58,655 nucleotides of DNA from Microcaldota archaeon (lineage in GTDB: Archaea > Micrarchaeota > Micrarchaeia > Micrarchaeales > CABMGC01), in NCBI GenBank assembly GCA_021801225.1, contig JAJYYF010000012.1, forward strand, positions 1 through 58,655. The letters run 5' to 3'. The notes below the pieces were generated by a model. That model was given only the letters and a program-made list of their open reading frames with translations, searched no databases and had not been told where the DNA came from. Positions 9,224 to 19,351 of the stretch are shown piece by piece; the first letter of the stretch is position 1, and each line of letters begins with the position of its first letter. A program made the translations under genes and the position numbers.

Positions 9224-12200
9224 ATGAGAAGTATAAAAGCGAAACGAATAGCTGCAGTCGCAGCGAGTTTGTTAGTTGGTCTTGCATTTGCAAGCCAAGG
9301 AGTGAACTTTGGAACAGTTCCTATAATAAACAATCAAGGACAACCTGTTGTACAGATTGTAGTAGGATCTCAAGCAAAGCCTAGCGACGGCGTAGTTGCT
9401 GCAAACATAGCTGCAGTAATAGGAAGCTTGGCACACAGCAGCCAAAACATAACTGCGTATGTAAGCGGAAGAAGTGGAATAAGTTGTGTAGTAACAACAC
9501 CTACTTGTACGCTATCAAACCAGCAAGTTTGGTTAGGAGAAAAAGGACTTGTCGTTCCGGCAGGATCTTACTCATTTAGTGCATTAATAGGATCAGTATT
9601 GAACCCTGGTGTACTAAGCTCTGGAAACCTTGAAAACACAAAGACAATTCAAAGCACCGCAGGTTCTTTTGATTATCCGGACTCAACAACATCTCCATAC
9701 TCAATAACAAGCACACCTACAGCTACTTCAGTATATACTGGAATAAGCAGTGGAATCTCTCCATCAACCTCAGTTTCAGCAACAAACAACGGAGGTGGCG
9801 TAACCTTCACAAGGTTTACAAACAATGGATTCGATAACATTTTGCAGCTTACAAATTCCCAGGTACCTGGATTGCTTTCAAGTGCAGGAACATATCAGGA
9901 ATCAGAGTCATTGTGGCTAGCAGGATTCCCAGTATATAATCAAAATACAGGTCAATTGTCTGTTCTTGATACAAATGGAGCGTACCAAATAACATTTGGC
10001 AAGCCAATACAGAACACAACCTCAACTGGTAAGATATCTGCTCAGTTCTCATTATTAGGGAGCAACTGGACTGTATACAACATGTCAGTTCCTAAAATGG
10101 CAGGTGTTTCATCAAGCGACTTTATTGTAGGCGGAAGTGCAACATTTGCACAGTCATCTACACCTGTAGAAACCGTATACGTAGGACAGAACATCTCAAC
10201 AGGTCCATTCAAAGTGGTACTTTCTGACTTGTCATATCCTAACTCAAATGGTTTGGCAAATGCTGCTTTGTCAATATACAAAAATGGTGTATTAACAAAC
10301 GTAACATCAGCAGGTCCAGCATCAAATGACAATGTAGTTGTAAATGCATCAGGTACAAAGTTGTACATAGATGTATCACAGACCTTCCCAGGTTTGTATG
10401 CATACCAAAAGTGGGCAAAGATTCAACTCTTCTCAAATACCTTTACGGTAAAGAGCGGACAGAACTTTAACTCAGCTAATGGAAACAACTGGCTAGCTGC
10501 ATTAAGATGGACTACAAACCAATCAACACCTGCAGATGAAAATTCATACAACGGAGCACTTCAAGGAATAATACTGTACTCAAACCAGTCAAACCAGCAA
10601 ACATTGACACCTGGTTCAAGCATGGCGTACATAACAAATCCTGCAAAGTGGAATATTAACTTCGTAGGAGACTCACTTGGAGCACCTAGCAGCGGAAATG
10701 CAAACTATGATGCATTGCAGTTGTCAACAACCAACGGTGGCGGAAGTGCATGGACTTACTCAAACGGTCAAACAGGTTTGGTATCTCCAACAGTAGATAC
10801 TTTTGCTACAAACGGTTTACTTGAATCAAGCTCCGCTACTGTACAGCAAATAAACGAAACAACAGTCACAGAGCCTGTTAATATCTTCCAAGTATCAAGT
10901 TCAATACCAACAGCATTCCAGATAAACTCTGGTAGTTATGCTGCACCAACATCAAACTTGCAAACTTTGGATTATAACCTTAACCCATATACATTCTCTG
11001 CATCAAACGCAATAGACTCAGCCGGTATAGCAAATGTAGTGGCAAGCGGAGTAGGAGGATTAATCTTCCAGTTGAACAACAATGGAGTTAATGGAAACTA
11101 CGTTACTTCAAGCAATCCATTAACTGTGTATGTAACAGGTTACAGACAAGTAGGATCAACCTCAACAACAACATACTCTGTGTCATTTAACGGATTTAAC
11201 ACACAGACATTGCAAGGAGATTACCTAACAAATGCAACAAACATACAGTTGGGAATGGCTCTTCCATTACCAGGAGCAAATGTTCTTGTATATGAAACAG
11301 CAAACACCGCAAATGGAATAAATGCAAACTCTGTACTTTTGGGAACATTAACACCATCAAGCACTCCAACATTGTTGTACAAAGTACCACAGTACTCTTA
11401 CTACATTGCACCAACAGTTGATACAGCAACCTACACTGGCGAACAAAATAATGTAAACTTCGCATTAGGAGTATCAACAACACCTGCAAATACAGTAGCA
11501 AGAGGGCAGTACTTTACATACACAATACCAGAAATAACATCTCCTTCAGTTACAACACCTAACGCAAACGTAATTGTTGGTTTGACAAACAGCTCATCAG
11601 TTACATCAACAGCACCACTATACTGGTTGAACGAAACAAATGGAAACAACAATGCAGTTGAGTATCAAAGCTCACAGAATGTTCAGACAAAAGCAGTACA
11701 AGGCTTTAGAACAGAGCGTGGTGGAGAAGTTGGATCAGTAGGAACTTCATCCATAACATACTACGAGCCAAAGAGCGTAGATGGTCTTGAATTCCTTATA
11801 GGAGCTGCAACAAGCAACACCGTGAACACATCAACAACAAAGTTGTATGGTCCATACACAGTAGGTCAAGCAACAAACATTGCAAACGTAACAATAGGAA
11901 AGGTTAATGCAACATGTGCATTCTCAACTACAAGTTGTAACGTAACAGGTTTGAACAACCTAACTGCAGTGCCATCAGCAACCTCTGCTGTAGTTGGTTC
12001 ACCATTGAACACAGCAACAACACCAATAGCAGTACTTGACTCAAATGCAAACAACTCAACAAACTTGATTGTTATAGGAAGCGGTTATGTAAACAGCGTA
12101 GCACAAAGTATCTTCAATGCAAACCCATCGTTACAGTCTTCATTCGGACAAAACTCAACGATAGTGCAAGCATTTGGAAACAACAAGATACTCGTAGCAG

Positions 12201-12274
12201 GATACACCGCACAACAAACAGTCAATGCAGGAAACGAGTTCATAAACCAATTGTTACAGGACGCATCATCCTAA
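9224..12274 (+). CDS. S-layer protein
   Basis: 1016-residue exported protein. Residues 1-24 are a signal peptide (basic start, AAVAASLLVGLAFA core). It is followed by an archaeal S-layer N-terminal domain with VVQIVVGS, PSDGVVAANIAA and an IGSLA stretch. The middle is Ser/Thr/Asn-rich with many NxS/T sequons, and the C-terminus (LIVIGSGYVN, then ILVAGYTAQQTVNAG) matches the S-layer C-terminal domain. Codon choice is more uniform than in neighbours (many GCA, ACA and AAC codons), consistent with high expression. It is the probable target of the upstream AglB enzymes and heptose-type glycan. Only four Cys are visible. The call rests on both terminal domains. Confidence 0.92.
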   Translation: MRSIKAKRIAAVAASLLVGLAFASQGVNFGTVPIINNQGQPVVQIVVGSQAKPSDGVVAANIAAVIGSLAHSSQNITAYVSGRSGISCVVTTPTCTLSNQQVWLGEKGLVVPAGSYSFSALIGSVLNPGVLSSGNLENTKTIQSTAGSFDYPDSTTSPYSITSTPTATSVYTGISSGISPSTSVSATNNGGGVTFTRFTNNGFDNILQLTNSQVPGLLSSAGTYQESESLWLAGFPVYNQNTGQLSVLDTNGAYQITFGKPIQNTTSTGKISAQFSLLGSNWTVYNMSVPKMAGVSSSDFIVGGSATFAQSSTPVETVYVGQNISTGPFKVVLSDLSYPNSNGLANAALSIYKNGVLTNVTSAGPASNDNVVVNASGTKLYIDVSQTFPGLYAYQKWAKIQLFSNTFTVKSGQNFNSANGNNWLAALRWTTNQSTPADENSYNGALQGIILYSNQSNQQTLTPGSSMAYITNPAKWNINFVGDSLGAPSSGNANYDALQLSTTNGGGSAWTYSNGQTGLVSPTVDTFATNGLLESSSATVQQINETTVTEPVNIFQVSSSIPTAFQINSGSYAAPTSNLQTLDYNLNPYTFSASNAIDSAGIANVVASGVGGLIFQLNNNGVNGNYVTSSNPLTVYVTGYRQVGSTSTTTYSVSFNGFNTQTLQGDYLTNATNIQLGMALPLPGANVLVYETANTANGINANSVLLGTLTPSSTPTLLYKVPQYSYYIAPTVDTATYTGEQNNVNFALGVSTTPANTVARGQYFTYTIPEITSPSVTTPNANVIVGLTNSSSVTSTAPLYWLNETNGNNNAVEYQSSQNVQTKAVQGFRTERGGEVGSVGTSSITYYEPKSVDGLEFLIGAATSNTVNTSTTKLYGPYTVGQATNIANVTIGKVNATCAFSTTSCNVTGLNNLTAVPSATSAVVGSPLNTATTPIAVLDSNANNSTNLIVIGSGYVNSVAQSIFNANPSLQSSFGQNSTIVQAFGNNKILVAGYTAQQTVNAGNEFINQLLQDASS

Positions 12275-12350
12275 GTAACTACTTGAGTTAAATGTAGTAA
12301 AGGTTTATTGTTTTTTTGCCTTTTTGGGCGTTTCTCTTTTCTTTTTATCT

Positions 12351-12380
12351 GGGCGGGTTTCTCGCCCTTTTATATTTTAT
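12351..12380 (+). terminator. S-layer gene terminator
   Basis: GGGCG (12351-12355) and CGCCC (12363-12367) form a GC stem with a seven-base loop, followed by a T-rich run. An earlier T-run with GGGCG begins near 12309. It lies about 75 nt after the S-layer stop. The remaining gap to 12583 is AT-rich and I see no gene in it. Confidence 0.65.
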
Positions 12381-12583
12381 TATTTTTTCTTGTTCTAATA
12401 ATTTTATTAATCCATTACTTTGAGAATAACTTATAAAAAGATCTAAACCAGTCGTTAATACAAAGTATTGACTAAAACAACGTTTTTAACCTTAAGTTTA
12501 TACTGATATTAATAGATTTTAGGATTATTAAATTTAAGAAAGAGTAAGAATCAGTAAAAAATTGAGTTGAGGCACCAATCCTT

Positions 12584-14335
12584 TTATTTAGGAGTTATCT
12601 GTGCTTTTTTTATTAAAGACATTATATGTTCATGATAATTAGGAATAACAGGATTGCCATAAATCTTTAATAATTTCTGTTCTAACTCCCTCAATACTAT
12701 ATACTTATCTTGTATCAAAACAAGTTCAGAAGGTATTCCTAACTTTTTAATATCCCTTCTAATTCTTACTAACTCATTATCTTTTAAGTACTGTACTCTT
12801 AGAACTTTTATAAAATCTAAGTAATTTTTCAAAATATCTATATTTTTACTGGATTCAAATATTAAATCACTATTTAAATTATCAAAACTTTTTAATAAAC
12901 CTGATAATTTTTTAATATATATATCAAAGACCAAACAATTTTCTAAAAATGTCCCCTTATCATTAAATAGTTGCTTAAGCATTCTTGATGAATCATAAGC
13001 TTGAAAATAACTTTCTACCTTATTATTATATAACTCAGATAAACTCTTGTTGTTACCTAAATTGTTAAAAAATTCATCAAAAGTTTTCGAATTAATAACC
13101 TTTTTTATATCATTTATCATATCGTTATTTTTCAAAATATTTAAAAGTAAAGAATTTTTTTGTATTTTATTACTTAAATCTTCGGGAAGCAACAACCAAT
13201 CTAAGAAAAGCTCTGAAACATTTTTTAAAAGTATGTTTAATCCTAACTCCTTAAACTTCTCAATGCTTATTATAGGACCAAGTGCCTCTTTAATCGATTC
13301 CCTATTACTTTTTGCATTAAATGCTACAAATAAATTTTTATCTCTAACTTCAAGTTCATTAAATTTATTTACAATCACATTTTTCAATGCATACTCAAAT
13401 GCTTCTATTATCAAGGTACTTCTTTTTGCAATAATTGGTTCCAAGTGCACTTTAGGCATATCTCCTGAATATCTATTTGTAATATCTATCATTTTATCTT
13501 CATCACTCATTTTAAATGATAAAATGCCTTTTTCAATTACACTTTCACCAGAGCCTACCTTTTCCATTGTTTTTTTACCTACTTTTGGTAACTCAATTAC
13601 TGATTTTACTTTAGTTACGGTTACGAACTCCTGAAAAAGCTCCTCTCCATCTTTTTTATAACTAGCTTTAATTATTCTCATAGCATCGGCTAGGCTAACT
13701 AATTTGTCTTCTTTATGCGAATAGTTGTCTTTATTCTCTTCTATACTTTCGTAATTACCCTTATTCTCTTCTACTGACAAAAGCGCTTTAAGCCCACTAT
13801 GTAAAACACGTATTCTTCTTACTTGAGCATAATCTTGTTCTTTTAAATTTTTATGCCAATCTAGCAACTCCTGAAAATTAAATTTTGTGCCTATACTGTC
13901 CAAAACCTCAGGTTTTTTAGGTAGCATAACATTTCCAGAGATCCAATTAGAAACAGCTTCACGTGAGTAAGTTATACTTTCAGGAATTGCACTAAATATT
14001 GTATTTACTGGGTCTTTTTCATCTCCCATCTTTATTATTTCTTGTAAGAATACGCTCAACTTTGTTTTTAGAGGTATACTGTCCCCAGAAGGCTCAAAAA
14101 CTGCTGCTCTATCATTTCTATAAATTTCTGAACCTGCCCATAATGTCGGTATTATGTGATCCTGTAAGGTAATCTTCTCAGAACTCCTTTTTCTTATTAA
14201 TATCGAATCTCCTTCCCTTAAATTTCCTATAAACTCATATCTTAACTTATTACCTTCTAAAACGGCTCCTAAATGATCTACAGGATATATGAAATTTCCT
14301 TTACTTGTTTTAACTAAAACTCTAAAATTACTCAT
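12584..14335 (-). CDS. Large uncharacterised protein, possible DNA-binding or defence-related
   Basis: 583-residue soluble protein; family not recognised. Residues 1-60 are beta-rich with LREGDSILIRK, a pattern seen in Hint-like or DrmE-like N-terminal modules. Around residues 120-150 SREAVSNWISG resembles a helix-turn-helix, followed by PKKPEVLDSIG. The rest is Lys/Glu/Asn-rich and mostly helical. No nuclease, helicase or ATPase motif is visible. It is transcribed alone, between the S-layer terminator and the ABC operon. The resemblance to parts of DISARM-type proteins is an impression from pattern only. A long opposite-strand frame at 13047-13634 looks like a shadow. Confidence 0.6.
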   Translation of the reverse strand: MSNFRVLVKTSKGNFIYPVDHLGAVLEGNKLRYEFIGNLREGDSILIRKRSSEKITLQDHIIPTLWAGSEIYRNDRAAVFEPSGDSIPLKTKLSVFLQEIIKMGDEKDPVNTIFSAIPESITYSREAVSNWISGNVMLPKKPEVLDSIGTKFNFQELLDWHKNLKEQDYAQVRRIRVLHSGLKALLSVEENKGNYESIEENKDNYSHKEDKLVSLADAMRIIKASYKKDGEELFQEFVTVTKVKSVIELPKVGKKTMEKVGSGESVIEKGILSFKMSDEDKMIDITNRYSGDMPKVHLEPIIAKRSTLIIEAFEYALKNVIVNKFNELEVRDKNLFVAFNAKSNRESIKEALGPIISIEKFKELGLNILLKNVSELFLDWLLLPEDLSNKIQKNSLLLNILKNNDMINDIKKVINSKTFDEFFNNLGNNKSLSELYNNKVESYFQAYDSSRMLKQLFNDKGTFLENCLVFDIYIKKLSGLLKSFDNLNSDLIFESSKNIDILKNYLDFIKVLRVQYLKDNELVRIRRDIKKLGIPSELVLIQDKYIVLRELEQKLLKIYGNPVIPNYHEHIMSLIKKAQITPK

Positions 14336-14369
14336 AAATACTGTTTAATATTTTCAGATATATAAACTT

Positions 14370-14477
14370 TTAATTTAATCTCACAAATGCAGCAAAATCT
14401 GTTCGAGCGAATAGTTCATCAGGTGTAAACTCTCCACCTCCACCTCCACAGCTTCCACCACAATGACGTAAAAACAC
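14370..14477 (-). CDS. Possible Cys/Gly-rich small peptide (35 aa, GTG start)
   Basis: The minus strand reads from GTG 14477 (or TTG 14492) to TAA 14370-14372: MFLRHCGGSCGGGGGEF, then a protein-like tail ending AAFVRLN. It sits alone in the 244-nt gap between the large minus-strand gene and the ABC-2 operon, and its base composition is clearly less AT-rich than the flanks, as expected of coding DNA. Two Cys in a glycine run followed by a helical acidic/aromatic tail could be a metal-binding or modified peptide, or the remnant of a longer gene. No start is convincing; no family recognised. Confidence 0.3.
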   Translation of the reverse strand: MFLRHCGGSCGGGGGEFTPDELFARTDFAAFVRLN

Positions 14478-14588
14478 AAAATAATAGTGCAATAACCTAT
14501 TTTTGCTCTATACATACTACTTTTTATTATTTTCAATTCTAATTAAATTAGGGGATTTGAATATTTGCTTTAAATTAAAGTGAATAAT

Positions 14589-15590
14589 ATGGATAATAAC
14601 AATATGGATAATAACACAATCATAACTGTTGATAAAGTACTAAAGAAATACACAGTTAATGAGAGTAATTCTAAAAAAGGTTTTCTCAATGGCCTTAGAA
14701 GAAAAAAAGTAACTAAAATAGCCGTAAGGAATGTAAGTCTAAGTATCAAAAAAGGCAGTATAATTGCACTTCTCGGGAAGAACGGAAGTGGAAAATCAAC
14801 TCTTATTAAAATGATGACCGGTATAATATACCCAGACAAAGGTCATATAACAGTTGATGGACTATCACCCTATAATGATCGCAAAAAATTAGCAACAAGA
14901 GTCGGAGTTGTATTGGGGGCGCATGGTCAATTATATTGGAATTTACCTGCAATTGACACATTTAATTTCATGAAAAGCATGTATAAAATACCAGAAGTAG
15001 AGTTCAATAAAAGACTTAAATCTTATCTTAAACTACTTTCGCTTAATGATGTATACAAAAAACCTGTAAGAACTATGTCTCTTGGAGAACAAATGAAATG
15101 TAATTTTGTCGCTTCAATGTTGCATAATCCTAAGATTGTATTTTTGGACGAGCCGACAATAGGCGTAGATCTTCCATCAAAATCTGCATTAAAAGAAGCA
15201 ATAATTAATGCAAGAGATAACTCTGGAACAACATTTCTGCTAACAACACATATAGTAGAGGACATAGAGATAGCAGATAACGTAATAGTCATAGATAAAG
15301 GCAGGAAAAAGTTTGATGGTACTAAAAAAGAATTAGAAAAGATCTTTGGCGATAAACGTATTGTTGAGGTATATAGCTCTAAAATAAAACAGATAAACTT
15401 CAAAAGTTATGGTCGTATTTTGTTAGAAAAAAATGATATGATACGACTCGAGGTAAAACCATCAATGCTAAAAAATAAGAAATTCCTAACAATGCTAAAT
15501 GGTAAGTATATATCTGATTACAGGGTATCAGAGCCGCATCTTAGCTATATTCTATCAAAACTATATAAATCATTTGAAAATAATAAGTGA
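14589..15590 (+). CDS. ABC-2 transporter ATP-binding protein
   Basis: 333 residues from ATG 14589 (an in-frame GTG at 14580 supplies a GTGA ribosome-binding match, so the ATG is preferred). Walker A GKNGSGKST near residue 61, signature MSLGEQMK (variant of LSGGQ) near 163, Walker B VFLDEPT near 185 and H-loop TTHIVED near 219 are all present. The Asn-rich leader repeats MDNN. It resembles the ATPase of the three-gene DUF990-type exporters (COG4586), and two permeases follow at once. It powers export of an unknown substrate. Confidence 0.9.
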   Translation: MDNNNMDNNTIITVDKVLKKYTVNESNSKKGFLNGLRRKKVTKIAVRNVSLSIKKGSIIALLGKNGSGKSTLIKMMTGIIYPDKGHITVDGLSPYNDRKKLATRVGVVLGAHGQLYWNLPAIDTFNFMKSMYKIPEVEFNKRLKSYLKLLSLNDVYKKPVRTMSLGEQMKCNFVASMLHNPKIVFLDEPTIGVDLPSKSALKEAIINARDNSGTTFLLTTHIVEDIEIADNVIVIDKGRKKFDGTKKELEKIFGDKRIVEVYSSKIKQINFKSYGRILLEKNDMIRLEVKPSMLKNKKFLTMLNGKYISDYRVSEPHLSYILSKLYKSFENNK

Positions 15591-15595
15591 AATAA

Positions 15596-16387
15596 ATGAG
15601 TAGTACATATCTTGCACTTTTTAAGATATCACTAAAGGATAAAATTGCATATTTTAAAGATTATATGTTTTCTGCAGTAGGGCGCACGCTAACGTATGTA
15701 CTTATGATATTTGTATGGAATATTATATATTTTGGTGGACATTTTACAACAATAAAAAATTTTAATCTATTACAAATAGATGCTTATTTTGTAATTGGAA
15801 GTGCCTTGTTTTTATTAATAAATTCAAATAATGACTATATAGTATCAAACGATATGAAAATGGGCAATGTTGCAAAATCACTGATAAAGCCGTTAAGTTA
15901 TGTTTATTCGGTTTTTATAGAGTCATTTTCAGAGAATATACTTCTTCTTCCATCAGTATTAATTGTTATCTTCTTTACACTTTATTATACAGGATTAGTT
16001 ACAACGTTATTTTCAATAATCACGGTTATAATAATTATTATCATAGCATACTTAATAATAAACATATTACAATTTATGATAGGTTCTTTTGCTATATATA
16101 CCTCTTCAGCGTTCGGTATCTCTATTTTATTCTTTAATATAATCGAAATACTTGGAGGAGCAATAATGCCTTTAACTTTCTTTCCAAGTTATGTGAATAA
16201 TATTGTTATGTTAATGCCATTTCAACTTTTTACATATGTCCCGGCATCAATATTAATAGGCTCAATTCCTAGCAGTACATACATATATTATATATTTTTT
16301 GGGCTTTTCTGGCTTTTTATTATAGCATTTGTAGGATATATTTTCTGGAATCATGTCAAGAAAAAAATATCTTCAGTAGGTGGTTAA
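15596..16387 (+). CDS. ABC-2 type permease 1
   Basis: 263-residue protein with about six hydrophobic helices, starting SSTYLALFKISLKDKIAYFKDY, the usual cytosolic elbow helix of ABC-2 permeases. It lies 5 bp after the ATPase and abuts the second permease. It resembles the DUF990 permease half (COG4587/COG3694 type). It ends SVGG just as its partner ends SGGG. Transport substrate unknown. Confidence 0.82.
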   Translation: MSSTYLALFKISLKDKIAYFKDYMFSAVGRTLTYVLMIFVWNIIYFGGHFTTIKNFNLLQIDAYFVIGSALFLLINSNNDYIVSNDMKMGNVAKSLIKPLSYVYSVFIESFSENILLLPSVLIVIFFTLYYTGLVTTLFSIITVIIIIIIAYLIINILQFMIGSFAIYTSSAFGISILFFNIIEILGGAIMPLTFFPSYVNNIVMLMPFQLFTYVPASILIGSIPSSTYIYYIFFGLFWLFIIAFVGYIFWNHVKKKISSVGG

Positions 16388-17176
16388 ATGGAGCTCATAG
16401 AAAATATAAAATATTTTTTACTTTGTCAAAAATATCATTGGAAAGAACTTTTTGTATATAGATCGCAGGCATTAGTATGGTTAATTGTAGGTAGCAGTAT
16501 ATTACTTTTTACTTATCTTCCAGTCACAATAATATATAACGTATCGTCTGGAATACCAGGATGGACATATTTCCAATTGTTATTATTATCAAGTACTAGT
16601 GGATTTGTAATGGAATTAGTATGGTACTTCGTGTTACCTTGGGGAATAGTTAACGGAATGCGGGTAGGCGAATTTGACAAATACTTAATTCGTCCTTTCG
16701 GAAAAGTAACATGTATGTTATCCGGTTACGCTGGAAATTTAGTGGGCAGTACAGGAGTAATAGGTTCATTATTTTTAATTATATACTGTCTTATAAACTT
16801 AAATATACAAATTATACCTATTGTAATATTTTTTGTTAGCATAATAATAGGTATAATAGCTTTAGTAATGGTATTCCTGTTAATAACTATCCTTTCATAT
16901 AAATTAATGAATTCGGCAAATTTTACAAATAACTTAATGAATCTCTCGCTTTCTGCAAACACATATCCTCTAAATATATATGGCAGCGGAATACAGCTTA
17001 TATTCACTTTAATTCTACCAATTGGCCTTGCAGTCTATTATCCAACACAAGTCCTATTTAGCATGACAACTCCATTATTTACCTTAATATTGATTTTTGT
17101 ATTTGCAATTATTATAATAATAACAAAAATAGGTTTTAATAAACTAATTAAAAGTTACTCAAGTGGAGGAGGGTAA
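16388..17176 (+). CDS. ABC-2 type permease 2
   Basis: 262-residue six-helix membrane protein starting one base after the stop of permease 1. It has an N-terminal elbow region (YFLLCQKYHWKELFVYRSQ), conserved GEFDKYLIRPFG in the cytosolic loop (a hallmark of the DUF990-type permease family) and a C-terminal SSGGG tail. It should form the heterodimeric channel with permease 1. Confidence 0.82.
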   Translation: MELIENIKYFLLCQKYHWKELFVYRSQALVWLIVGSSILLFTYLPVTIIYNVSSGIPGWTYFQLLLLSSTSGFVMELVWYFVLPWGIVNGMRVGEFDKYLIRPFGKVTCMLSGYAGNLVGSTGVIGSLFLIIYCLINLNIQIIPIVIFFVSIIIGIIALVMVFLLITILSYKLMNSANFTNNLMNLSLSANTYPLNIYGSGIQLIFTLILPIGLAVYYPTQVLFSMTTPLFTLILIFVFAIIIIITKIGFNKLIKSYSSGGG

Positions 17177-17254
17177 TACTTAAAATTAGTTATAACAGAC
17201 CAGAACATATACATATAATATATAAATATTTCTTACTAATCATTATTTGATAAT

Positions 17255-19339
17255 ATGGCGAGGACCAGTACAATTTTAATATTAACCTTAATCTTAAGCA
17301 TAGGTGTAATATCATTAAGTTCTGCTAATTTTACTACTGAAAATAGTCTAAACGCTCTTCTTAATTCTTACAACGTTTCAAGCTCACTAATAAATTCAGC
17401 AACATATGTAAATGTAAGCTATCAGAACAAAAATTATACCATAGTTTATGAAAGCACAACTCCATACTTCTTAATAAATACCTCCTCTCCACAGTACTCA
17501 TTTGTTTTAAATACCACTGCAATTTCAAGTATAATAAATAACGAAACAATCTTTATGCTTGAGAAACAGATCAGCTTTAATGCATTATCAAGGGGTGTTT
17601 CTGCATACATGGAGACCTCATCTAGCTCACTTGCAGATTGTGTTATAGAGACTGGAACAGATAGGGGAACATGTACAGTTGGGAATTACTGCGAGTCATG
17701 TGCTCTTGTACCATCTTGTAATAAAGTCCTATATGCAACTAACGGCCCTACTGGAGTTTTTGGAGAAGGTATAATGTCATTTCAACAATCATATGCTGCT
17801 CTTGAAGATAATCTAAGTACTCTTTATTATTATGTAAATCAAAGCAATACATCTAAATTAAATAGTACAAATATAATATTAGACGCACAGAAAGTAACTG
17901 CTGCTTATGATAATATATCAAAAATAACACAAACGCTCTATCAAAATCCAATTTTTCCTCCACTCCAAAACTCTGATTTTGCAGCATGTCAAAATGCTGG
18001 GACAGCAACCTTTAACTTCTCAACTTCAGGACCTTGGTACTGCAACTCTATAGGCTACTGTCAATTTCTTTCATATAATTACACCATGTTAAGTAATCTA
18101 AATGCAATAGTTAATACTATAAATTCAGAATTACCTACTCAGACTAAAATAAATCAAATTGCGCAGGGAGTCGGAACAACAGAAAATCAATTTATAGTTC
18201 CAACTTTATTAAAAGAAAAGAAATCAATATACCTTAATGAAATAAATACCACTTTATCATCATACAATAACCTTGTAAATGAAAGTAATCTATTGCTAGA
18301 ACACTTGCAAAACACTACTCTATCAAATAAATTATCTGAATTGAAATCAAGCTATTCTAATCTGCAAAATAATTATTTAACATTAAATGTAACAGTTTAT
18401 TCAAAAAATATTTCATCTCAATTGTCATATGTCACAGCACTTTATGAAAGATTAAATAAAACTTACTCAAATCTATTAAACAAAGCTCAAAATAATACAG
18501 TGCTTTTAATAAGTGCTCAGTTAATGTCACCTTCTTCAGCATCATTATCACAATACGCATTTGAACAAAACAAGTTAAACTCACAATTAAGCTCATCTAT
18601 TTCTAATTTAACTGAAGTAAACAACTCTCTTAACTCAATATCTAAAAATGTTTCATACGCTAGCGGTCCTGATATAAGTTTACAATCATTATCGAGAGGA
18701 ATAGATGGTCCTTTCGTTTCCTTAATTTCTAGTGCATTAAACCTAAATTATCCTCAAACAATCTCGTCAGTACCTATTTTATCTGGATTGTTTTCTTTAA
18801 TAATTGGTTTAATTATCCTTGTGATAATATTTGCATACTATTTAAAACTAAAATCTTCACATAAAATACGTTTAACTCAAGATACATTAAAAGCATGGCG
18901 TATGTTATTCCTTTTAGTATTAATAATAATCATAATCTATGTTATAATTACTTATGCCGTAGCGACATCAGCTAATTCCTCTGCATCACTATCCTCATTT
19001 AACTCTGCATTATCATCTTCACATTCTATAATAATAGTGCTAAACGGAACTCAAACATCATCACTTACTCTATGTGCAGATAAAATAAATAGCACTGCTA
19101 AATCTTTAGGATTAACATCAAAAATTTATACAATTTCAGGAACTTCGTGTTCTCCAGGGTTAATGAATGCTACTGAGTGTATGAACTCATTCGCAAGATC
19201 CGGCGTTCCAGTTATATCTATGTCAATATCTAACTCCTCATCTATTAATTTATATTCAATGTACGGAACTGCTCTTTCAATAAAGGGTTCAGATGAATTT
19301 ATTAACTCTTGTTATGGTTCCTACTTTGTAAAGCAATAA
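17255..19339 (+). CDS. Secreted, membrane-anchored coiled-coil protein with C-terminal Cys domain
   Basis: 694 residues; family not recognised. A signal peptide occupies residues 1-25. A large external region follows, with a Cys-rich patch (TCTVGNYCESC, residues about 140-150) and long Asn/Ser/Leu helices suggesting coiled coil. Two membrane helices lie near residues 507-532 and 550-573, then an external C-terminal domain with several Cys. That last domain resembles the external part of the next gene (FxxxF, hydrophobic strand, Cys, TSC, Cys). Many NxS/T sequons suggest glycosylation. It starts a group of surface genes that precedes the T4SS-like operon; a role in that machine is inferred only from position. 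Confidence 0.65.
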   Translation: MARTSTILILTLILSIGVISLSSANFTTENSLNALLNSYNVSSSLINSATYVNVSYQNKNYTIVYESTTPYFLINTSSPQYSFVLNTTAISSIINNETIFMLEKQISFNALSRGVSAYMETSSSSLADCVIETGTDRGTCTVGNYCESCALVPSCNKVLYATNGPTGVFGEGIMSFQQSYAALEDNLSTLYYYVNQSNTSKLNSTNIILDAQKVTAAYDNISKITQTLYQNPIFPPLQNSDFAACQNAGTATFNFSTSGPWYCNSIGYCQFLSYNYTMLSNLNAIVNTINSELPTQTKINQIAQGVGTTENQFIVPTLLKEKKSIYLNEINTTLSSYNNLVNESNLLLEHLQNTTLSNKLSELKSSYSNLQNNYLTLNVTVYSKNISSQLSYVTALYERLNKTYSNLLNKAQNNTVLLISAQLMSPSSASLSQYAFEQNKLNSQLSSSISNLTEVNNSLNSISKNVSYASGPDISLQSLSRGIDGPFVSLISSALNLNYPQTISSVPILSGLFSLIIGLIILVIIFAYYLKLKSSHKIRLTQDTLKAWRMLFLLVLIIIIIYVIITYAVATSANSSASLSSFNSALSSSHSIIIVLNGTQTSSLTLCADKINSTAKSLGLTSKIYTISGTSCSPGLMNATECMNSFARSGVPVISMSISNSSSINLYSMYGTALSIKGSDEFINSCYGSYFVKQ

Positions 19340-19351
19340 TGGTGTTGTGTT

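Noticed and set aside
10042-10368. Open frames antisense to the S-layer gene
   Set aside because: They lack start signals and their composition follows from reading the S-layer codons backwards.
13047-13634. 195-codon open frame antisense to the large minus-strand gene
   Set aside because: Low-complexity Ser/Leu/Phe protein opposite a longer, better-composed gene; an AT-rich shadow.
14380-14467. Plus-strand reading of the same gap as a Pro-rich peptide (PPPPPQLPPQ)
   Set aside because: A TAA lies directly upstream in that frame and no start codon is available; the minus-strand reading is better.
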